Assembly (NCBI GenBank): GCA_013619125.1 | Contig: JABXKS010000125.1 | Location: 41,843-105,842 of the forward strand | Direction of reading: 5' to 3' | Source: Clostridiales bacterium | Lineage (GTDB): Bacteria; Bacillota; Clostridia; Tissierellales; GPF-1 | Length of the DNA: 64,000 nt | Program-made: the position numbers and the translations under genes | Shown here: piece after piece, positions 24,830-33,047 of the stretch | Layout of the letters: each line of letters opens with the position of its first letter | How positions within the stretch are numbered: the stretch's first letter is position 1 | The notes under the pieces: generated by a model | Told to the model about the DNA's origin: nothing | Databases searched by the model: none | What the model saw: the letters and a program-made list of their open reading frames with translations, nothing else

Positions 24830-26464
24830 CTATTTGATTTTAATTAAATCTTCCCCAAAAAATTGTTTTGCTTTTTCGATTCCCGCATCGACCCCTTTAG
24901 AGGCTGCATGGGGACGAATCTCAGACAAGCGTTTCACATCAATGTGAATGGATGATCCCAAGGTTTCCTCCACTGCCTGTCGAATAATCGCCAAATTGGT
25001 TGGCTTCGCCACTTCCTTGCGGAAGAATTCATTCTTGTCGTCATAGGCGATGGTCAAGCGGCCATCGGAATAGTCCACCGGTTCGCCTCGATCCATCATT
25101 GCATACAGGCTACCGCTTCGAAATTTTACACCCAACAGAATATCTTCCCATTGCTGATGAACATCCGTAAAGGAAACTGCTCGCGCAGTCGGCTTGGCCT
25201 CCACTTTTTCATAGTTCTGATTTTCTTCCTCTACGCGTCCGGTTTTCACCCCATGCGTAGAAGCAACCGGTGCCGGCGCCGCAAACGATGATGCTGAAGA
25301 ACTCGGCTTTGCTATGGCAACGCCCTCTTCTTCCAATCGACGAACCCGTTCCAGCAAGCCTTCCCAGGTTTTCTCATCCGGCTGATTCATCAAACGAATC
25401 AATCCCGCTTCCAACAAAACCCGCGGAGATGTCGCATAGGCCAATTGACTTTCCAGCCCGCTCAATCCCGACAAATATCGTAAAATTTCTTCCTGCGGAA
25501 AACGCTCCGCCTGAATCCGATATCCCTCAATCTGTTCATCGGTACATTGTAACAAATCTTCCAGGTCTTGAGATACCTTCACAATCATCAGATTCCGAAA
25601 GGTATGCACCAATTCCCGTGTAAACTGCCGAAGATCCTTGCCCTGCATCACCATGGTGTCAATCACCGACAAAACTCGTCTGGCATCTCGTTCCCAAAGG
25701 GCTTGAATCAACTCAAATAAAACCTCTTCCTGTACCGATCCCAAGACCGATACAACGTCTTCCACCTCAATGCGCCCTTCATTGGCTGCCGTGCACTGAT
25801 CCAAAATACTCAAGGCATCCCGCATGGCGCCTTCGGAATTCCGAGCGATCAGCCGAAGCGCCGCCGGACTTGCCTGGCGATTCATTTTAATCAGAATCTC
25901 AGCCATATTGGCTGCCATATCATCCACGGATAGGCGATGAAATTCATAACGCTGACACCTGGAAATAATGGTCGCTGGCAGTTTTTGCGGTTCTGTCGTT
26001 GCCAGGATAAACAAAAGATGCGAAGGCGGTTCCTCCAAGGTCTTTAACAGCGCGTTAAAAGCGCCTTTTGAAAGCATGTGAACCTCATCGATGATATATA
26101 CCTTCTTTGCCGCTTTTGTCGGCAGGTATTTCACCTTTTCCTTTAGCTCCCGAATATCTTCCACGCTGTTGTTTGACGCGGCATCCATCTCCACCACATC
26201 ATAAATGCTTTCCTCCAACAATCCCCGGCAGATCTCACACTCATTGCATGGATTGCCGTCGACAGGATGCAGGCAATTGACCGCACGCGACAATATTTTT
26301 GCCGTTGAAGTTTTCCCAGTTCCCCGCGTACCTGAGAACAAATAGGCGTGAGCTGAGTTTCCAGCCTTCACCTGATTCTTTAAGACTCGCGTAATATGAC
26401 TTTGTCCGTACACGTCTTCAAAGGTGATCGGACGATATTTTCGATAAATTGCCTGATAACTCAT
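24830..26464 (-). CDS. dnaX: DNA polymerase III subunits gamma and tau
   Basis: The 544-residue clamp-loader ATPase has a P-loop GTRGTGKTS, the zinc module CLHPVDGNPCNECEIC, Walker B VYIIDEVHMLS and sensor 1 LATTEPQKLP. The C-terminal 200 residues (from a P/A/S linker near 395) correspond to the tau tail that binds polymerase. No slippery heptamer was looked for systematically. The ATG follows AAAGAGGTG. First gene of the dnaX-ybaB-recR operon. Confidence 0.97.
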   Translation of the reverse strand: MSYQAIYRKYRPITFEDVYGQSHITRVLKNQVKAGNSAHAYLFSGTRGTGKTSTAKILSRAVNCLHPVDGNPCNECEICRGLLEESIYDVVEMDAASNNSVEDIRELKEKVKYLPTKAAKKVYIIDEVHMLSKGAFNALLKTLEEPPSHLLFILATTEPQKLPATIISRCQRYEFHRLSVDDMAANMAEILIKMNRQASPAALRLIARNSEGAMRDALSILDQCTAANEGRIEVEDVVSVLGSVQEEVLFELIQALWERDARRVLSVIDTMVMQGKDLRQFTRELVHTFRNLMIVKVSQDLEDLLQCTDEQIEGYRIQAERFPQEEILRYLSGLSGLESQLAYATSPRVLLEAGLIRLMNQPDEKTWEGLLERVRRLEEEGVAIAKPSSSASSFAAPAPVASTHGVKTGRVEEENQNYEKVEAKPTARAVSFTDVHQQWEDILLGVKFRSGSLYAMMDRGEPVDYSDGRLTIAYDDKNEFFRKEVAKPTNLAIIRQAVEETLGSSIHIDVKRLSEIRPHAASKGVDAGIEKAKQFFGEDLIKIK

Positions 26465-26502
26465 GAGACACCTCTTTCATTCATCTTCCCCTATTATACC
26501 AA

Positions 26503-26529
26503 AATCCCGGTCGAGTTTCGACCGGGATT
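26503..26529 (-). terminator. Terminator of the SRP RNA gene
   Basis: AATCCCGGTCGA and TCGACCGGGATTTTGG form a strong hairpin just past the 3' end of the SRP RNA and before dnaX on the minus strand. A TATAAT directly after it may be the dnaX -10 element. Confidence 0.8.
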
Positions 26530-26538
26530 CACAAAAAA

Positions 26539-26663
26539 GCCGCATGGAGATCGAGCAGGCGCCCTTGCGGCACACAAAAGGTTTCCCTTATCGCTGCTAC
26601 CTTCCGGTCCTGACGAGGTTCGAGAACTTTCGTTGCGCAAGACCCGCTCGATCTCCATACGGC
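26539..26663 (-). ncRNA. ffs: Signal recognition particle RNA, small (4.5S-like) type
   Basis: The minus strand contains the universally conserved domain IV core GTCAGGACCGGAAGGTAGCAGC, which binds Ffh. The two ends (GCCGTATGGAGATCGAGC and GCTCGATCTCCATGCGGC) pair over about 18 bases, so the RNA is one long hairpin of about 125 nt. No Alu-domain sequence is seen, unlike the roughly 270-nt SRP RNA of Bacillus. Position next to dnaX is typical of Firmicutes. Confidence 0.95.
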
Positions 26664-26692
26664 TTTTATATTTGGGTTTCCCCGTTTTTCTC

Positions 26693-26783
26693 TGGCGGAA
26701 AGGGGGGGATTCGAACCCCCGTGACGGGTTAGCGCCAACACGCTTTCCAAGCGTGCGCCTTAAGCCAACTCAGCCACCTTTCC
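26693..26783 (-). tRNA. tRNA-Ser (anticodon GGA)
   Basis: The minus strand folds as a class II tRNA: acceptor GGAAAGG/CCTTTCC, discriminator G, and an encoded CCA. The anticodon arm CACGC-TTGGAAA-GCGTG gives anticodon GGA, which reads UCC and UCU serine codons. The long variable arm (TTGGCGCTAACCCGTCA) and T-loop GGTTCGAATCC are clear. Confidence 0.97.
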
Positions 26784-27063
26784 ACAAATAGCCTGCAAAA
26801 GGTATTATACTTGCTCATCCGACAAATGTCAAACCCCGATTCCCTCCGCTTACGACTTGTATTCCCGCAAATCCGCTGCCTCTCTTTCAACACTGCCGTC
26901 ACTGATGGAACGCCAACGCAAATAACCCTCCTCCGTAACCAGACCATCTTATTGATAGTAGCGACAAAGTGCTTGACAAGTTCATATTCCAAATCTAGAA
27001 TGTGACTATACTGGCTTCGAAACTTTCTCTTCGTTGACCAACTCTTAAAAAGGATGTGTTCGT
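26784..27063. other. Intergenic stretch without a recognised gene
   Basis: Between tRNA-Ser and the permease genes I see no supported gene on either strand. The ORF-track entries here are shadows of the tRNA region. AAAAAGGA before the TTG start of the permease is a ribosome binding site. TTGACA at about 26973 and TATACT at about 27006 lie too far apart to form a standard promoter. Confidence 0.5.
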
Positions 27064-27552
27064 TTGAATATTAGTTTATATATCATTACCCTCCTGCTTT
27101 TGGGGGCTTCTGCATGGCGAGATAAAATGAAAACCAAAAAAGCACTCAAAAAGGCATGGAAGGCTTTCGAAAATATTCTTCCCCAATTCTTAGGGGTGAT
27201 CGTCTTGGTCGGGTTGATGATGGCCATCTTCGATGCCGAGTTTATCTCCAAACTAATCGGGGATCAGTCTGGTCCCCTCGGAGTCGTTCTTTCCGCCCTC
27301 GTGGGCTCAATCACCCTGATCCCCGGGTTTATCGCCTTCCCGACTGCTGCCATCCTTCTATCCAATGGCGCGGGCTACACACAAATCGCCGCCTTTGTCT
27401 CCAGCCTTATGATGGTTGGTGTTATGACCCTGCCGATTGAAATTCAGTACTTTGGCAAAAAAATGGCCTTTAGCAGAAACCTATTGGCTTTTCTCTTCTC
27501 GTTTCTGGTGGCACTGATTGTTGGAAAGGTGGCTGGTGGACTATGGCTATAA
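27064..27552 (+). CDS. Half-size permease (DUF318/ArsP-like), first half
   Basis: The 162-residue membrane protein has four to five helices and the motif GDQSGPLGVVLSALVGSITLIPGFIAFPTAAIL. This matches one half of the usual roughly 320-residue DUF318/ArsP-type permeases. It starts with TTG at 27064 after AAGGA and overlaps the next gene by 10 bases. The same motif recurs in that gene, so the two proteins are homologous halves that probably form a heterodimer. Relatives export organoarsenicals or act in other poorly known transport; the substrate here is unknown. Confidence 0.8.
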   Translation: MNISLYIITLLLLGASAWRDKMKTKKALKKAWKAFENILPQFLGVIVLVGLMMAIFDAEFISKLIGDQSGPLGVVLSALVGSITLIPGFIAFPTAAILLSNGAGYTQIAAFVSSLMMVGVMTLPIEIQYFGKKMAFSRNLLAFLFSFLVALIVGKVAGGLWL

Positions 27553-28073
27553 TCAAACGATATCGTTTTTTTCTGATCACATGCACAGCCTTTTTGCTCC
27601 TCTGGATCATCAATCAGGAGCTGGGACGCAAGGCTCTTCTCGTTACCGGATATTCTCTAAAGGAAATGATTCTCATCATCCCACCCATCTTTATTCTGTT
27701 GGGCTTGCTGGATGTTTGGGTTCCGCGAGAAACCATGATGACCTATATGGGCGATCATTCTGGAATCAAGGGTGTTTTTCTAGCCTTCTTCATCGGATCA
27801 GCTGCGGCGGGTCCCCTGTACGGCGCCTTTCCCATTGCGGCTGTTTTTATGAAAAAAGGCGTTAAATTCAGCAACGTACTGATCTTTATCGGTGCGTGGT
27901 CTACCACTAAAATTCCCATGTTTCTTTTTGAATTGTCTTCCTTGGGGGCGCGCTTTGCTGTAACCCGATTGCTTGTCGACATTCCCGGCATTTTTTTGAT
28001 GGCGACATTCTTATCCAAACAGCTCTCGAAAAATGAAATACAAAGTCTCTACGCCAAGGCGGAAACGCTCTAA
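27543..28073 (+). CDS. Half-size permease (DUF318/ArsP-like), second half
   Basis: The 176-residue membrane protein has about five helices and GDHSGIKGVFLAFFIGSAAAGPLYGAFPIAAVF, matching the GD-SG-GV-GS-P-AFP-AA pattern of the first half. It is translated from its own ATG, in another frame overlapping the end of the first gene by 10 bases, which indicates translational coupling. A single-gene permease broken by a frameshift is less likely because each half keeps a full module, a start codon and intact reading frame. Confidence 0.8.
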   Translation: MAIIKRYRFFLITCTAFLLLWIINQELGRKALLVTGYSLKEMILIIPPIFILLGLLDVWVPRETMMTYMGDHSGIKGVFLAFFIGSAAAGPLYGAFPIAAVFMKKGVKFSNVLIFIGAWSTTKIPMFLFELSSLGARFAVTRLLVDIPGIFLMATFLSKQLSKNEIQSLYAKAETL

Positions 28074-28132
28074 TAAAGTTGCCAAATTCCGGATTTCCTG
28101 TAGAATAAAAGAAAGAAGAAAGGAGATCCGTC

Positions 28133-28543
28133 ATGTTCACCGCATGTACTGCCGTTATCGTTATAAAAGAAAACACCGTACTCTTGGGCTATCGATCCGA
28201 TGGACAAGGCTGGTCTTTGGCCGGGGGAAAACAAGAACCGAACGAAAACTTGGAAACCTGTGCGAAGCGGGAACTGCATGAAGAATTCGGACTTCTCGCA
28301 ATCCACTTGGAACCCCTAGGGCGAATTCATGCCGCTAGCCTTGTGCGGGGCGTTCCCCTAACCGTGCATCCCATGGTCTATCTATGCCGGGAGTATACAG
28401 GCACTGTCCAGATGCGTATCGAAGAAATGCTGGATTTCCAATGGGTCTCCCTCGATCAGGCAGGACTGATCTCCGATCTCTATCCCCCAACCCGGGAAGC
28501 CTTAAAAGCATATACCGAACAAATTCGAAAAGAGCGCCGATAA
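28133..28543 (+). CDS. Nudix hydrolase
   Basis: The 136-residue protein has a complete Nudix box, GGKQEPNENLETCAKRELHEEFGL, which binds the metal and hydrolyses nucleoside diphosphate-linked compounds. Its substrate may be an oxidised nucleotide or an ADP-sugar; sequence alone does not tell. The ATG follows AAAGGAG. Its stop is embedded in a bidirectional terminator hairpin. Confidence 0.92.
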   Translation: MFTACTAVIVIKENTVLLGYRSDGQGWSLAGGKQEPNENLETCAKRELHEEFGLLAIHLEPLGRIHAASLVRGVPLTVHPMVYLCREYTGTVQMRIEEMLDFQWVSLDQAGLISDLYPPTREALKAYTEQIRKERR

Positions 28544-28555
28544 ACGGCGCTCTTT
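28531..28555. terminator. Bidirectional terminator between Nudix and ACT-protein genes
   Basis: AGAGCGCCG, loop ATAAA, CGGCGCTCTTTCTT forms a strong hairpin between convergent genes, with T-runs in both directions. Confidence 0.85.
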
Positions 28556-28556
28556 C

Positions 28557-28997
28557 TTAATATCCCAAAGCAATCAATTCAAGTCGTGTGATTCCCTCTA
28601 CCTCTTTCATTTCATCAATAAAATCCGCCAACTCTCCTCGAAGATTGGTCATATCGAAGGTAATGCTGACATTAGCAAATTCATTGATCGGAATGTCTTG
28701 ATGAATCGTCAACACATTGCCTCCTTGCCTCGCAATGGAATCCAAAACATAGGACAAAAGACCCACCTGATGCATGAGCAAAAAGGTAATTGTTACTTTT
28801 TTCCCGCGCTTCGCCTCTGATAAGCGATACACATGTTCATGATATTTATAATAGGTACTCCGGCTAATTCCAACCTGCTTGACAGCATCGCTGATGCCTC
28901 GCGCTTTGCCCGTTCGAATCAATTCGTCCGCCTCTACCACCCTAACATAAATATCCGGTAAAATTTCTTTGCTGATGACCAAATAACGATTCGGCAT
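28557..28997 (-). CDS. ACT-domain protein (UPF0735/PheB-like)
   Basis: The 146-residue protein has an N-terminal helix-turn-helix-like part (ARGISDAVKQVGISRSTYYKY) and a C-terminal ACT domain (TITFLLMHQVGLLSYVLDSIARQGGNVLTIHQD). This matches the Firmicute UPF0735 family, called PheB in Bacillus, which is thought to sense an amino acid. No biosynthesis gene is adjacent. It lies 11 bp downstream of the 29009-30523 gene and may be cotranscribed. Confidence 0.88.
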   Translation of the reverse strand: MPNRYLVISKEILPDIYVRVVEADELIRTGKARGISDAVKQVGISRSTYYKYHEHVYRLSEAKRGKKVTITFLLMHQVGLLSYVLDSIARQGGNVLTIHQDIPINEFANVSITFDMTNLRGELADFIDEMKEVEGITRLELIALGY

Positions 28998-29008
28998 CCC
29001 GCTCCTCC

Positions 29009-30523
29009 TTATTGTTTTTCCTCATAATCAATAATAAGCAAGCCCTTCCATTCATAGGGGCGCACTTGCGTTGGTGAATCAAATGTAAATACCAGAATAC
29101 CCGTTTCCTGTTCTACTTCAATTCTTTTTATCATCGCGCTAAATCGCTCGTAGTCCGCGATCTCCAATTTATTCAGCCTAGCGTCCACCTTCACTGTCAT
29201 CTGACGATTATCCTCCGACAGCCACAACTGAAACGATGGAGCGTCAACCCTTTGATTCGACTTTGCTTCCGTGGAGGTAAACACCATCTTTTCAAACCCC
29301 TCCCGCTGGATACCGAATTTCAAGGTCAGCATGGAAAAGGTCCTCTCATCCTCCGATTCATAGCTGTATCCGCCGGCTTGGATAAATCCATCCGGTGATT
29401 CTTTCTCGACTTCAGGACCTTCTACCAATTCCGTGGCGGGCGACTCTTCCACCGGTTCCTCAACAACCACCTCACCAACGGGCAGATCTGAGTGATCCTC
29501 AATCGTTTGAATCGGCAACTGTCCTTCGGTGATTCGCGCATTGGATAATTGTGTGACATACGCTTCCGCATCAAAGACCCATTGCCCATCTTGATATTGC
29601 CATGTGGTTTCCGATAAGGCACCCTTCAACACCGGATCAACACTATTGATTCCAACTTCCGCAATTGCACGAATTGGCTGACCGTCTGCCTCTTCAATCG
29701 ATACCTTCGATATCCCCAAATACTGCAATTCCTGCACCAACTCAAAGCTGGTCTTTAAATCGATCAATGCATTGATCGATTCACGATTTGCATCATAATT
29801 TTGTGGATCACCCATGGTTGTCATGGAGAAAAAACTTGTCATGCTTTCCGCTTCGATCACCTTTGCCGTCGAGAAGAAAAGCTCAATTCTCGTTCGCAAC
29901 AATGATTCGGAATCTTGTACTTCTACCGTCTGCTCCCGTTCAAAACTCGGTAAGATCCCAGCGATTTTCCCTCGAAAAAACCAAATGGCTACGCCACACA
30001 AAATAATGACAAAAATCCAAATCCACTTTCCCGTGGATCTCGTCGGCTGTTGTCGGCGACGGCGGCGGTAATGCACCTCACCATCCTTTTGACCCGCGCT
30101 TTTAACGGCTTGCTCGTGAATCCATTCACGACGCTCCTCGGGCAAGCCCAACTTGATCTGACTTAATTCCTCCAGTTGTTCTTCTAAAGAATCTTCCAAG
30201 GGGGTCCGAACAGGCAACGTCTCTTTTTTCATTTCCTGCGGGGCTTCCTGTAGGACGGACGGTTGCAGTTCGCACACACGCTCCACTTCCCTTTCCAATT
30301 CCTCCAAGTTTTCTTCCTCGTCCTCAGAGTCAATCAAAACTTCCCCAGGATCTTCCTTGACCGGTTCATCCTTTTCAAGCTCCATATCTTCCGCTTCCAA
30401 TTCGGCATGAAGCACGGCTTCGAACTCGCGAAGCGCCTCTTCATCGATATTCAATTGCTTTTCTTTTCCGCCTTTTCCCTTTACGTGGTCCCAAAAATGG
30501 AACCGCGATTTTTTCTCTGTCAT
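29009..30523 (-). CDS. Single-pass membrane protein with acidic cytosolic region, unknown function
   Basis: Of 504 residues, about 1-165 are a cytosolic, strongly acidic region full of E-rich helices (EEALREFEAVLHAELEAED...), followed by a basic patch, one membrane helix (WIWIFVIILCGVAIWFF, about 168-186) and an exterior part. That part has an alpha/beta domain (about 205-315), a P/E/V-rich linker, and a C-terminal beta domain (about 385-504) that resembles an AMIN-like or secreted beta-sandwich fold. No catalytic motif is seen. The layout suggests a scaffold linking cytosol to cell wall. Confidence 0.72.
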   Translation of the reverse strand: MTEKKSRFHFWDHVKGKGGKEKQLNIDEEALREFEAVLHAELEAEDMELEKDEPVKEDPGEVLIDSEDEEENLEELEREVERVCELQPSVLQEAPQEMKKETLPVRTPLEDSLEEQLEELSQIKLGLPEERREWIHEQAVKSAGQKDGEVHYRRRRRQQPTRSTGKWIWIFVIILCGVAIWFFRGKIAGILPSFEREQTVEVQDSESLLRTRIELFFSTAKVIEAESMTSFFSMTTMGDPQNYDANRESINALIDLKTSFELVQELQYLGISKVSIEEADGQPIRAIAEVGINSVDPVLKGALSETTWQYQDGQWVFDAEAYVTQLSNARITEGQLPIQTIEDHSDLPVGEVVVEEPVEESPATELVEGPEVEKESPDGFIQAGGYSYESEDERTFSMLTLKFGIQREGFEKMVFTSTEAKSNQRVDAPSFQLWLSEDNRQMTVKVDARLNKLEIADYERFSAMIKRIEVEQETGILVFTFDSPTQVRPYEWKGLLIIDYEEKQ

Positions 30524-30671
30524 TTTTCCACCTCCGAGATGGATTTATTCCATTTTAGTTTACCACATTCTCGTTTCATCCACACCATGAAAGAAGAAAA
30601 AGCAAAACATTTTTTCAAATTTTAACCATTTCTTTGCCCCCTAAACATTCGATTATTCAGACTATTTATGG

Positions 30672-30677
30672 TATAAT
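30672..30677 (+). promoter_or_regulatory. Putative -10 element of the J-domain/SH3 gene
   Basis: TATAAT lies 37 bases before the GTG start at 30715. The corresponding -35 (TTCGAT, 18 bases upstream) is weak. Confidence 0.5.
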
Positions 30678-30714
30678 AAGATTTAGTGAAAAACGGACTG
30701 AGGGGGAACCAATC

Positions 30715-31524
30715 GTGTACTATCTCTATTATAACAAGGAAGATAATCGATTGAAAAATTACTATAAACTTTTGGGCATCCCTCGTGATATTGATGACGC
30801 TACCCTTCATAAACATTTTGCGGATCTTCATCAAAGTGGCAAGACCAACGAATTGATCGAAGAGGCGTACGCCATTCTTTCCAACCCCGAAGAGTGTGCT
30901 CGATACAACCGGGTCTACGATCGATACAATTGGGATTACGGCATTCAAAAAAATTCCCTTTATGAAAAAAGCAAACCAAAAAAACGGGGCCGTGTCCTTT
31001 TTCTCATCCTCTTGTTTATTTTAATCGGCTTTTCAGCCATTGCCTTTTTCTTCCGTTCACCAGAGGCGACAACCCCTTCTACAACGATGGAAGAACCGGC
31101 AAATAAGCAGATCGAGGTTGTAGTCACAACCGATGCAAATGTCTCCGGTGAATCTGATCAAATCGACACGTCGGATCAAACAAAACCCACAACAGAAACA
31201 TCGTCAGAAAGCAGTGAAACAAATACACCTGTTTCAGACGATTCTGAGCAGGCGCTCGTTGCCCTTTCTATCTCCGATGAGATGCTCGCGAAATATCCCA
31301 CGATAAAAATATACGATCACCTCGATAATCTTTATCCAAAGGCGCAAGTTACAGCTGGCGTCAACTTCCGAAATGCGCCCACCATGGATTCAGCGGTGCT
31401 GTCATCCGTGAGCACGACGGAAACCTTCCGTGTGATGGGCAAGGTCGGCGGATGGTCCTATGTCTATCGAGAAACCGAAGGCTATGGCTGGATCGGCGGA
31501 AAATATATTCGCTTTACTGAATAA
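30715..31524 (+). CDS. Membrane protein with degenerate J-domain and extracytoplasmic SH3 domain
   Basis: The predicted 269-residue protein starts at a GTG preceded by GAGGGGG, 27 codons inside the ORF-track start. Residues about 15-70 look like a DnaJ N-terminal domain (NYYKLLGIPRDIDDATLHKHFADLHQSGK...YAILSNPEECARYN), but the HPD motif that activates DnaK is missing. A membrane helix follows (VLFLILLFILIGFSAIAFFF), then a long S/T/E-rich linker, and an SH3b domain at the C-terminus (VNFRNAPTMDSAVLSSV...GYGWIGGKYIRF). The SH3b probably contacts the cell wall. The combination of fused parts is unusual; function unknown. Confidence 0.8.
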   Translation: MYYLYYNKEDNRLKNYYKLLGIPRDIDDATLHKHFADLHQSGKTNELIEEAYAILSNPEECARYNRVYDRYNWDYGIQKNSLYEKSKPKKRGRVLFLILLFILIGFSAIAFFFRSPEATTPSTTMEEPANKQIEVVVTTDANVSGESDQIDTSDQTKPTTETSSESSETNTPVSDDSEQALVALSISDEMLAKYPTIKIYDHLDNLYPKAQVTAGVNFRNAPTMDSAVLSSVSTTETFRVMGKVGGWSYVYRETEGYGWIGGKYIRFTE

Positions 31525-31548
31525 CCCGAAGTGATTCGGGCTTTTTTT
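31525..31548 (+). terminator. Terminator of the J-domain/SH3 gene
   Basis: CCCGAA, GTGA, TTCGGGCTTTTTTT starts right after the stop codon. The next gene's AGGAGG begins directly behind the T-run, so the two may still be partly cotranscribed. Confidence 0.8.
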
Positions 31549-31561
31549 TAGGAGGAAAATC

Positions 31562-32143
31562 ATGAAAATTGGATTATTTGTGCATAGTGTATCTGGAAAC
31601 ACCTACCTTTTAACCCGCATGTTGAAGACTGCCTTCCAAGACCTTGGAGAGGATGCCACTCTCTTTCGGGTTTCCGACCCCGACGGACAAGCCTTGGTTG
31701 ATGAATTCAACTTAGACGCAGCTCTTTACAGCGAGTACCTTCAGCTTCCCGAAGCAACAGCCGACGATCTCATACCTTGCGATCACCTCGTTTTTGCATC
31801 GCCTACCTATTTTGGCAATGTCTCCGCAGAGATGAAGACGCTCTTCGATGCCGCAGCCATCTTCTGGACAGAAGCCATGCTTGCCGGCAAAACCTGTTCC
31901 GCGCTTTCCACCGCTGGTACATCAGAAGGCGGTGCCGATCAAGCATTAAAAGCGATTCACACCTTCGCTCAACATATGGGAATCATCTCCATTCCGGTTC
32001 CCTGCAATCTGGTTCCCGGCATGGATCTACCCCCCTATGGTTTAAAGCACTACACCGGCGCCGATGGCAGCATTCGCCCTGGCAACGCGCAAGCCATTCA
32101 GACAAGCGCTTTGGCAAAATGGATCGTCAAACAAACCAGATAA
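31562..32143 (+). CDS. Flavodoxin-like / NAD(P)H-quinone oxidoreductase family protein
   Basis: The 193-residue protein has the flavodoxin-type FMN-binding start (MKIGLFVHSVSGNTYLLTRML), the second loop ASPTYFGNVSAEMKTLFD and a third FMN loop with STAGTSEGG. This pattern matches WrbA-like or related FMN flavoproteins. It is preceded by AGGAGGAAAATC. Role in two-electron quinone or redox-stress reduction is inferred from the family. Confidence 0.85.
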   Translation: MKIGLFVHSVSGNTYLLTRMLKTAFQDLGEDATLFRVSDPDGQALVDEFNLDAALYSEYLQLPEATADDLIPCDHLVFASPTYFGNVSAEMKTLFDAAAIFWTEAMLAGKTCSALSTAGTSEGGADQALKAIHTFAQHMGIISIPVPCNLVPGMDLPPYGLKHYTGADGSIRPGNAQAIQTSALAKWIVKQTR

Positions 32144-32146
32144 CGC

Positions 32147-32177
32147 AAAAAGAATCCTTCAAGAGGATTCTTTTTTT
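32147..32177 (+). terminator. Terminator of the flavodoxin-like gene
   Basis: AAAGAATCC, TTCAAGA, GGATTCTTTTTTT lies directly after the stop codon. Confidence 0.88.
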
Positions 32178-32226
32178 AAACGATGCAAGCACCAACCAAT
32201 CGGTTGAATGCTTGCATCGTTTTTAT
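32178..32226. repeat. Long inverted repeat between convergent genes
   Basis: AAACGATGCAAGCACCAACC, AATC, GGTTGAATGCTTGCATCGTTT forms a hairpin with about 18 paired bases, touching the stop codon of the EamA gene. It follows another terminator directly. It may be the terminator of the leftward gene or a second plus-strand terminator, as TTTTT follows on the plus strand. Confidence 0.65.
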
Positions 32227-33047
32227 TGATTCATCAAATAGATGGCAATCAAAGACAAGGCTGATGCCTGCCACTGCCTGCGAGTCAAACGCTCTTTGTA
32301 GAACCCTGCACTTCCCAAGTAAATCAACAGCATGCTCCCCACCCCAAAGGACGGGAAAACCACCGCCGCCGGAAGAACCACCAGGGCTTGAATCAAAAAG
32401 AAGGATGAGAACAGATTGGTTAGCCCAATCCCAACGCCCCATGCCCAAATGGACCGCTCAGGCCTTTCCTGAGAAAGACTCTTTCCCAAACTGAAAAGAA
32501 GCGCGGTTCCAAAAACACTAGCCAACCAAAGCGGACGCAAGGAAAAGGCGTATGCCGCCTCAAATCCCTTGTTCATAAACTCTGCCATTCCGTTGAAAAC
32601 AAGTAACAACAAAAGCGGTGCCACCCATTCAAATTTTCCTTTTTCCGTTCGATTCGCAATTCCAATGGACAGAATCGCAAGGCCAATTCCCATGCCTTGA
32701 AAACGAGTCGGCCATTCTTGAAATACCGCCAACGACAAAACCACCGGTAACAGTATCCCCAATTTTCCATAAAAACCAGTCAGCGACGCACCAAACTCGC
32801 GTACATTCTTTTGATACAACAAAAAGGATTCAAAAAATAAAAAACCCGTAAACCCCGCCATAGCAAAAAAGGAAATTGGCGGCCATAGTTCCGGCGGCGC
32901 TTGCACCACCATCCAAATGCCAACCCCCGTTGCGATCATATAATTCGCCGAAGTCACCCAATATCGATTCAAATTTCTTTTTTCCGTTTCCTTAAAGAAA
33001 AAGGCCAACGATGCACTACAGAACATCGCGATGATCAAGGCGCCCAT
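32223..33047 (-). CDS. EamA/DMT-family transporter
   Basis: The 274-residue protein has about ten hydrophobic helices in two homologous halves (MGALIIAMFCSASLAFFF ... and NGMAEFMNKGFEAAYAFSLRPLW ...), the layout of drug/metabolite transporters. Second-half motif AAVVFPSFGVGSMLLIYLG resembles the end of EamA proteins. Substrate unknown. It overlaps the upstream secreted-protein gene by 13 bases, so the two form an operon. Confidence 0.82.
   Translation of the reverse strand: MGALIIAMFCSASLAFFFKETEKRNLNRYWVTSANYMIATGVGIWMVVQAPPELWPPISFFAMAGFTGFLFFESFLLYQKNVREFGASLTGFYGKLGILLPVVLSLAVFQEWPTRFQGMGIGLAILSIGIANRTEKGKFEWVAPLLLLLVFNGMAEFMNKGFEAAYAFSLRPLWLASVFGTALLFSLGKSLSQERPERSIWAWGVGIGLTNLFSSFFLIQALVVLPAAVVFPSFGVGSMLLIYLGSAGFYKERLTRRQWQASALSLIAIYLMNQ

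Noticed and set aside
26539-26663. 18-bp inverted repeat as ends of a small transposon
   Set aside because: The repeat is the closing stem of the SRP RNA, shown by the conserved Ffh-binding core inside.
26396-26992. ORFs crossing the SRP RNA and tRNA-Ser
   Set aside because: They overlap structural RNA genes on either strand and have no coding support.
27064-28073. Single permease gene broken by a frameshift
   Set aside because: Each half has its own start codon and a complete copy of the family motif, and the overlap looks like normal coupling; the point remains open and is listed as a finding.
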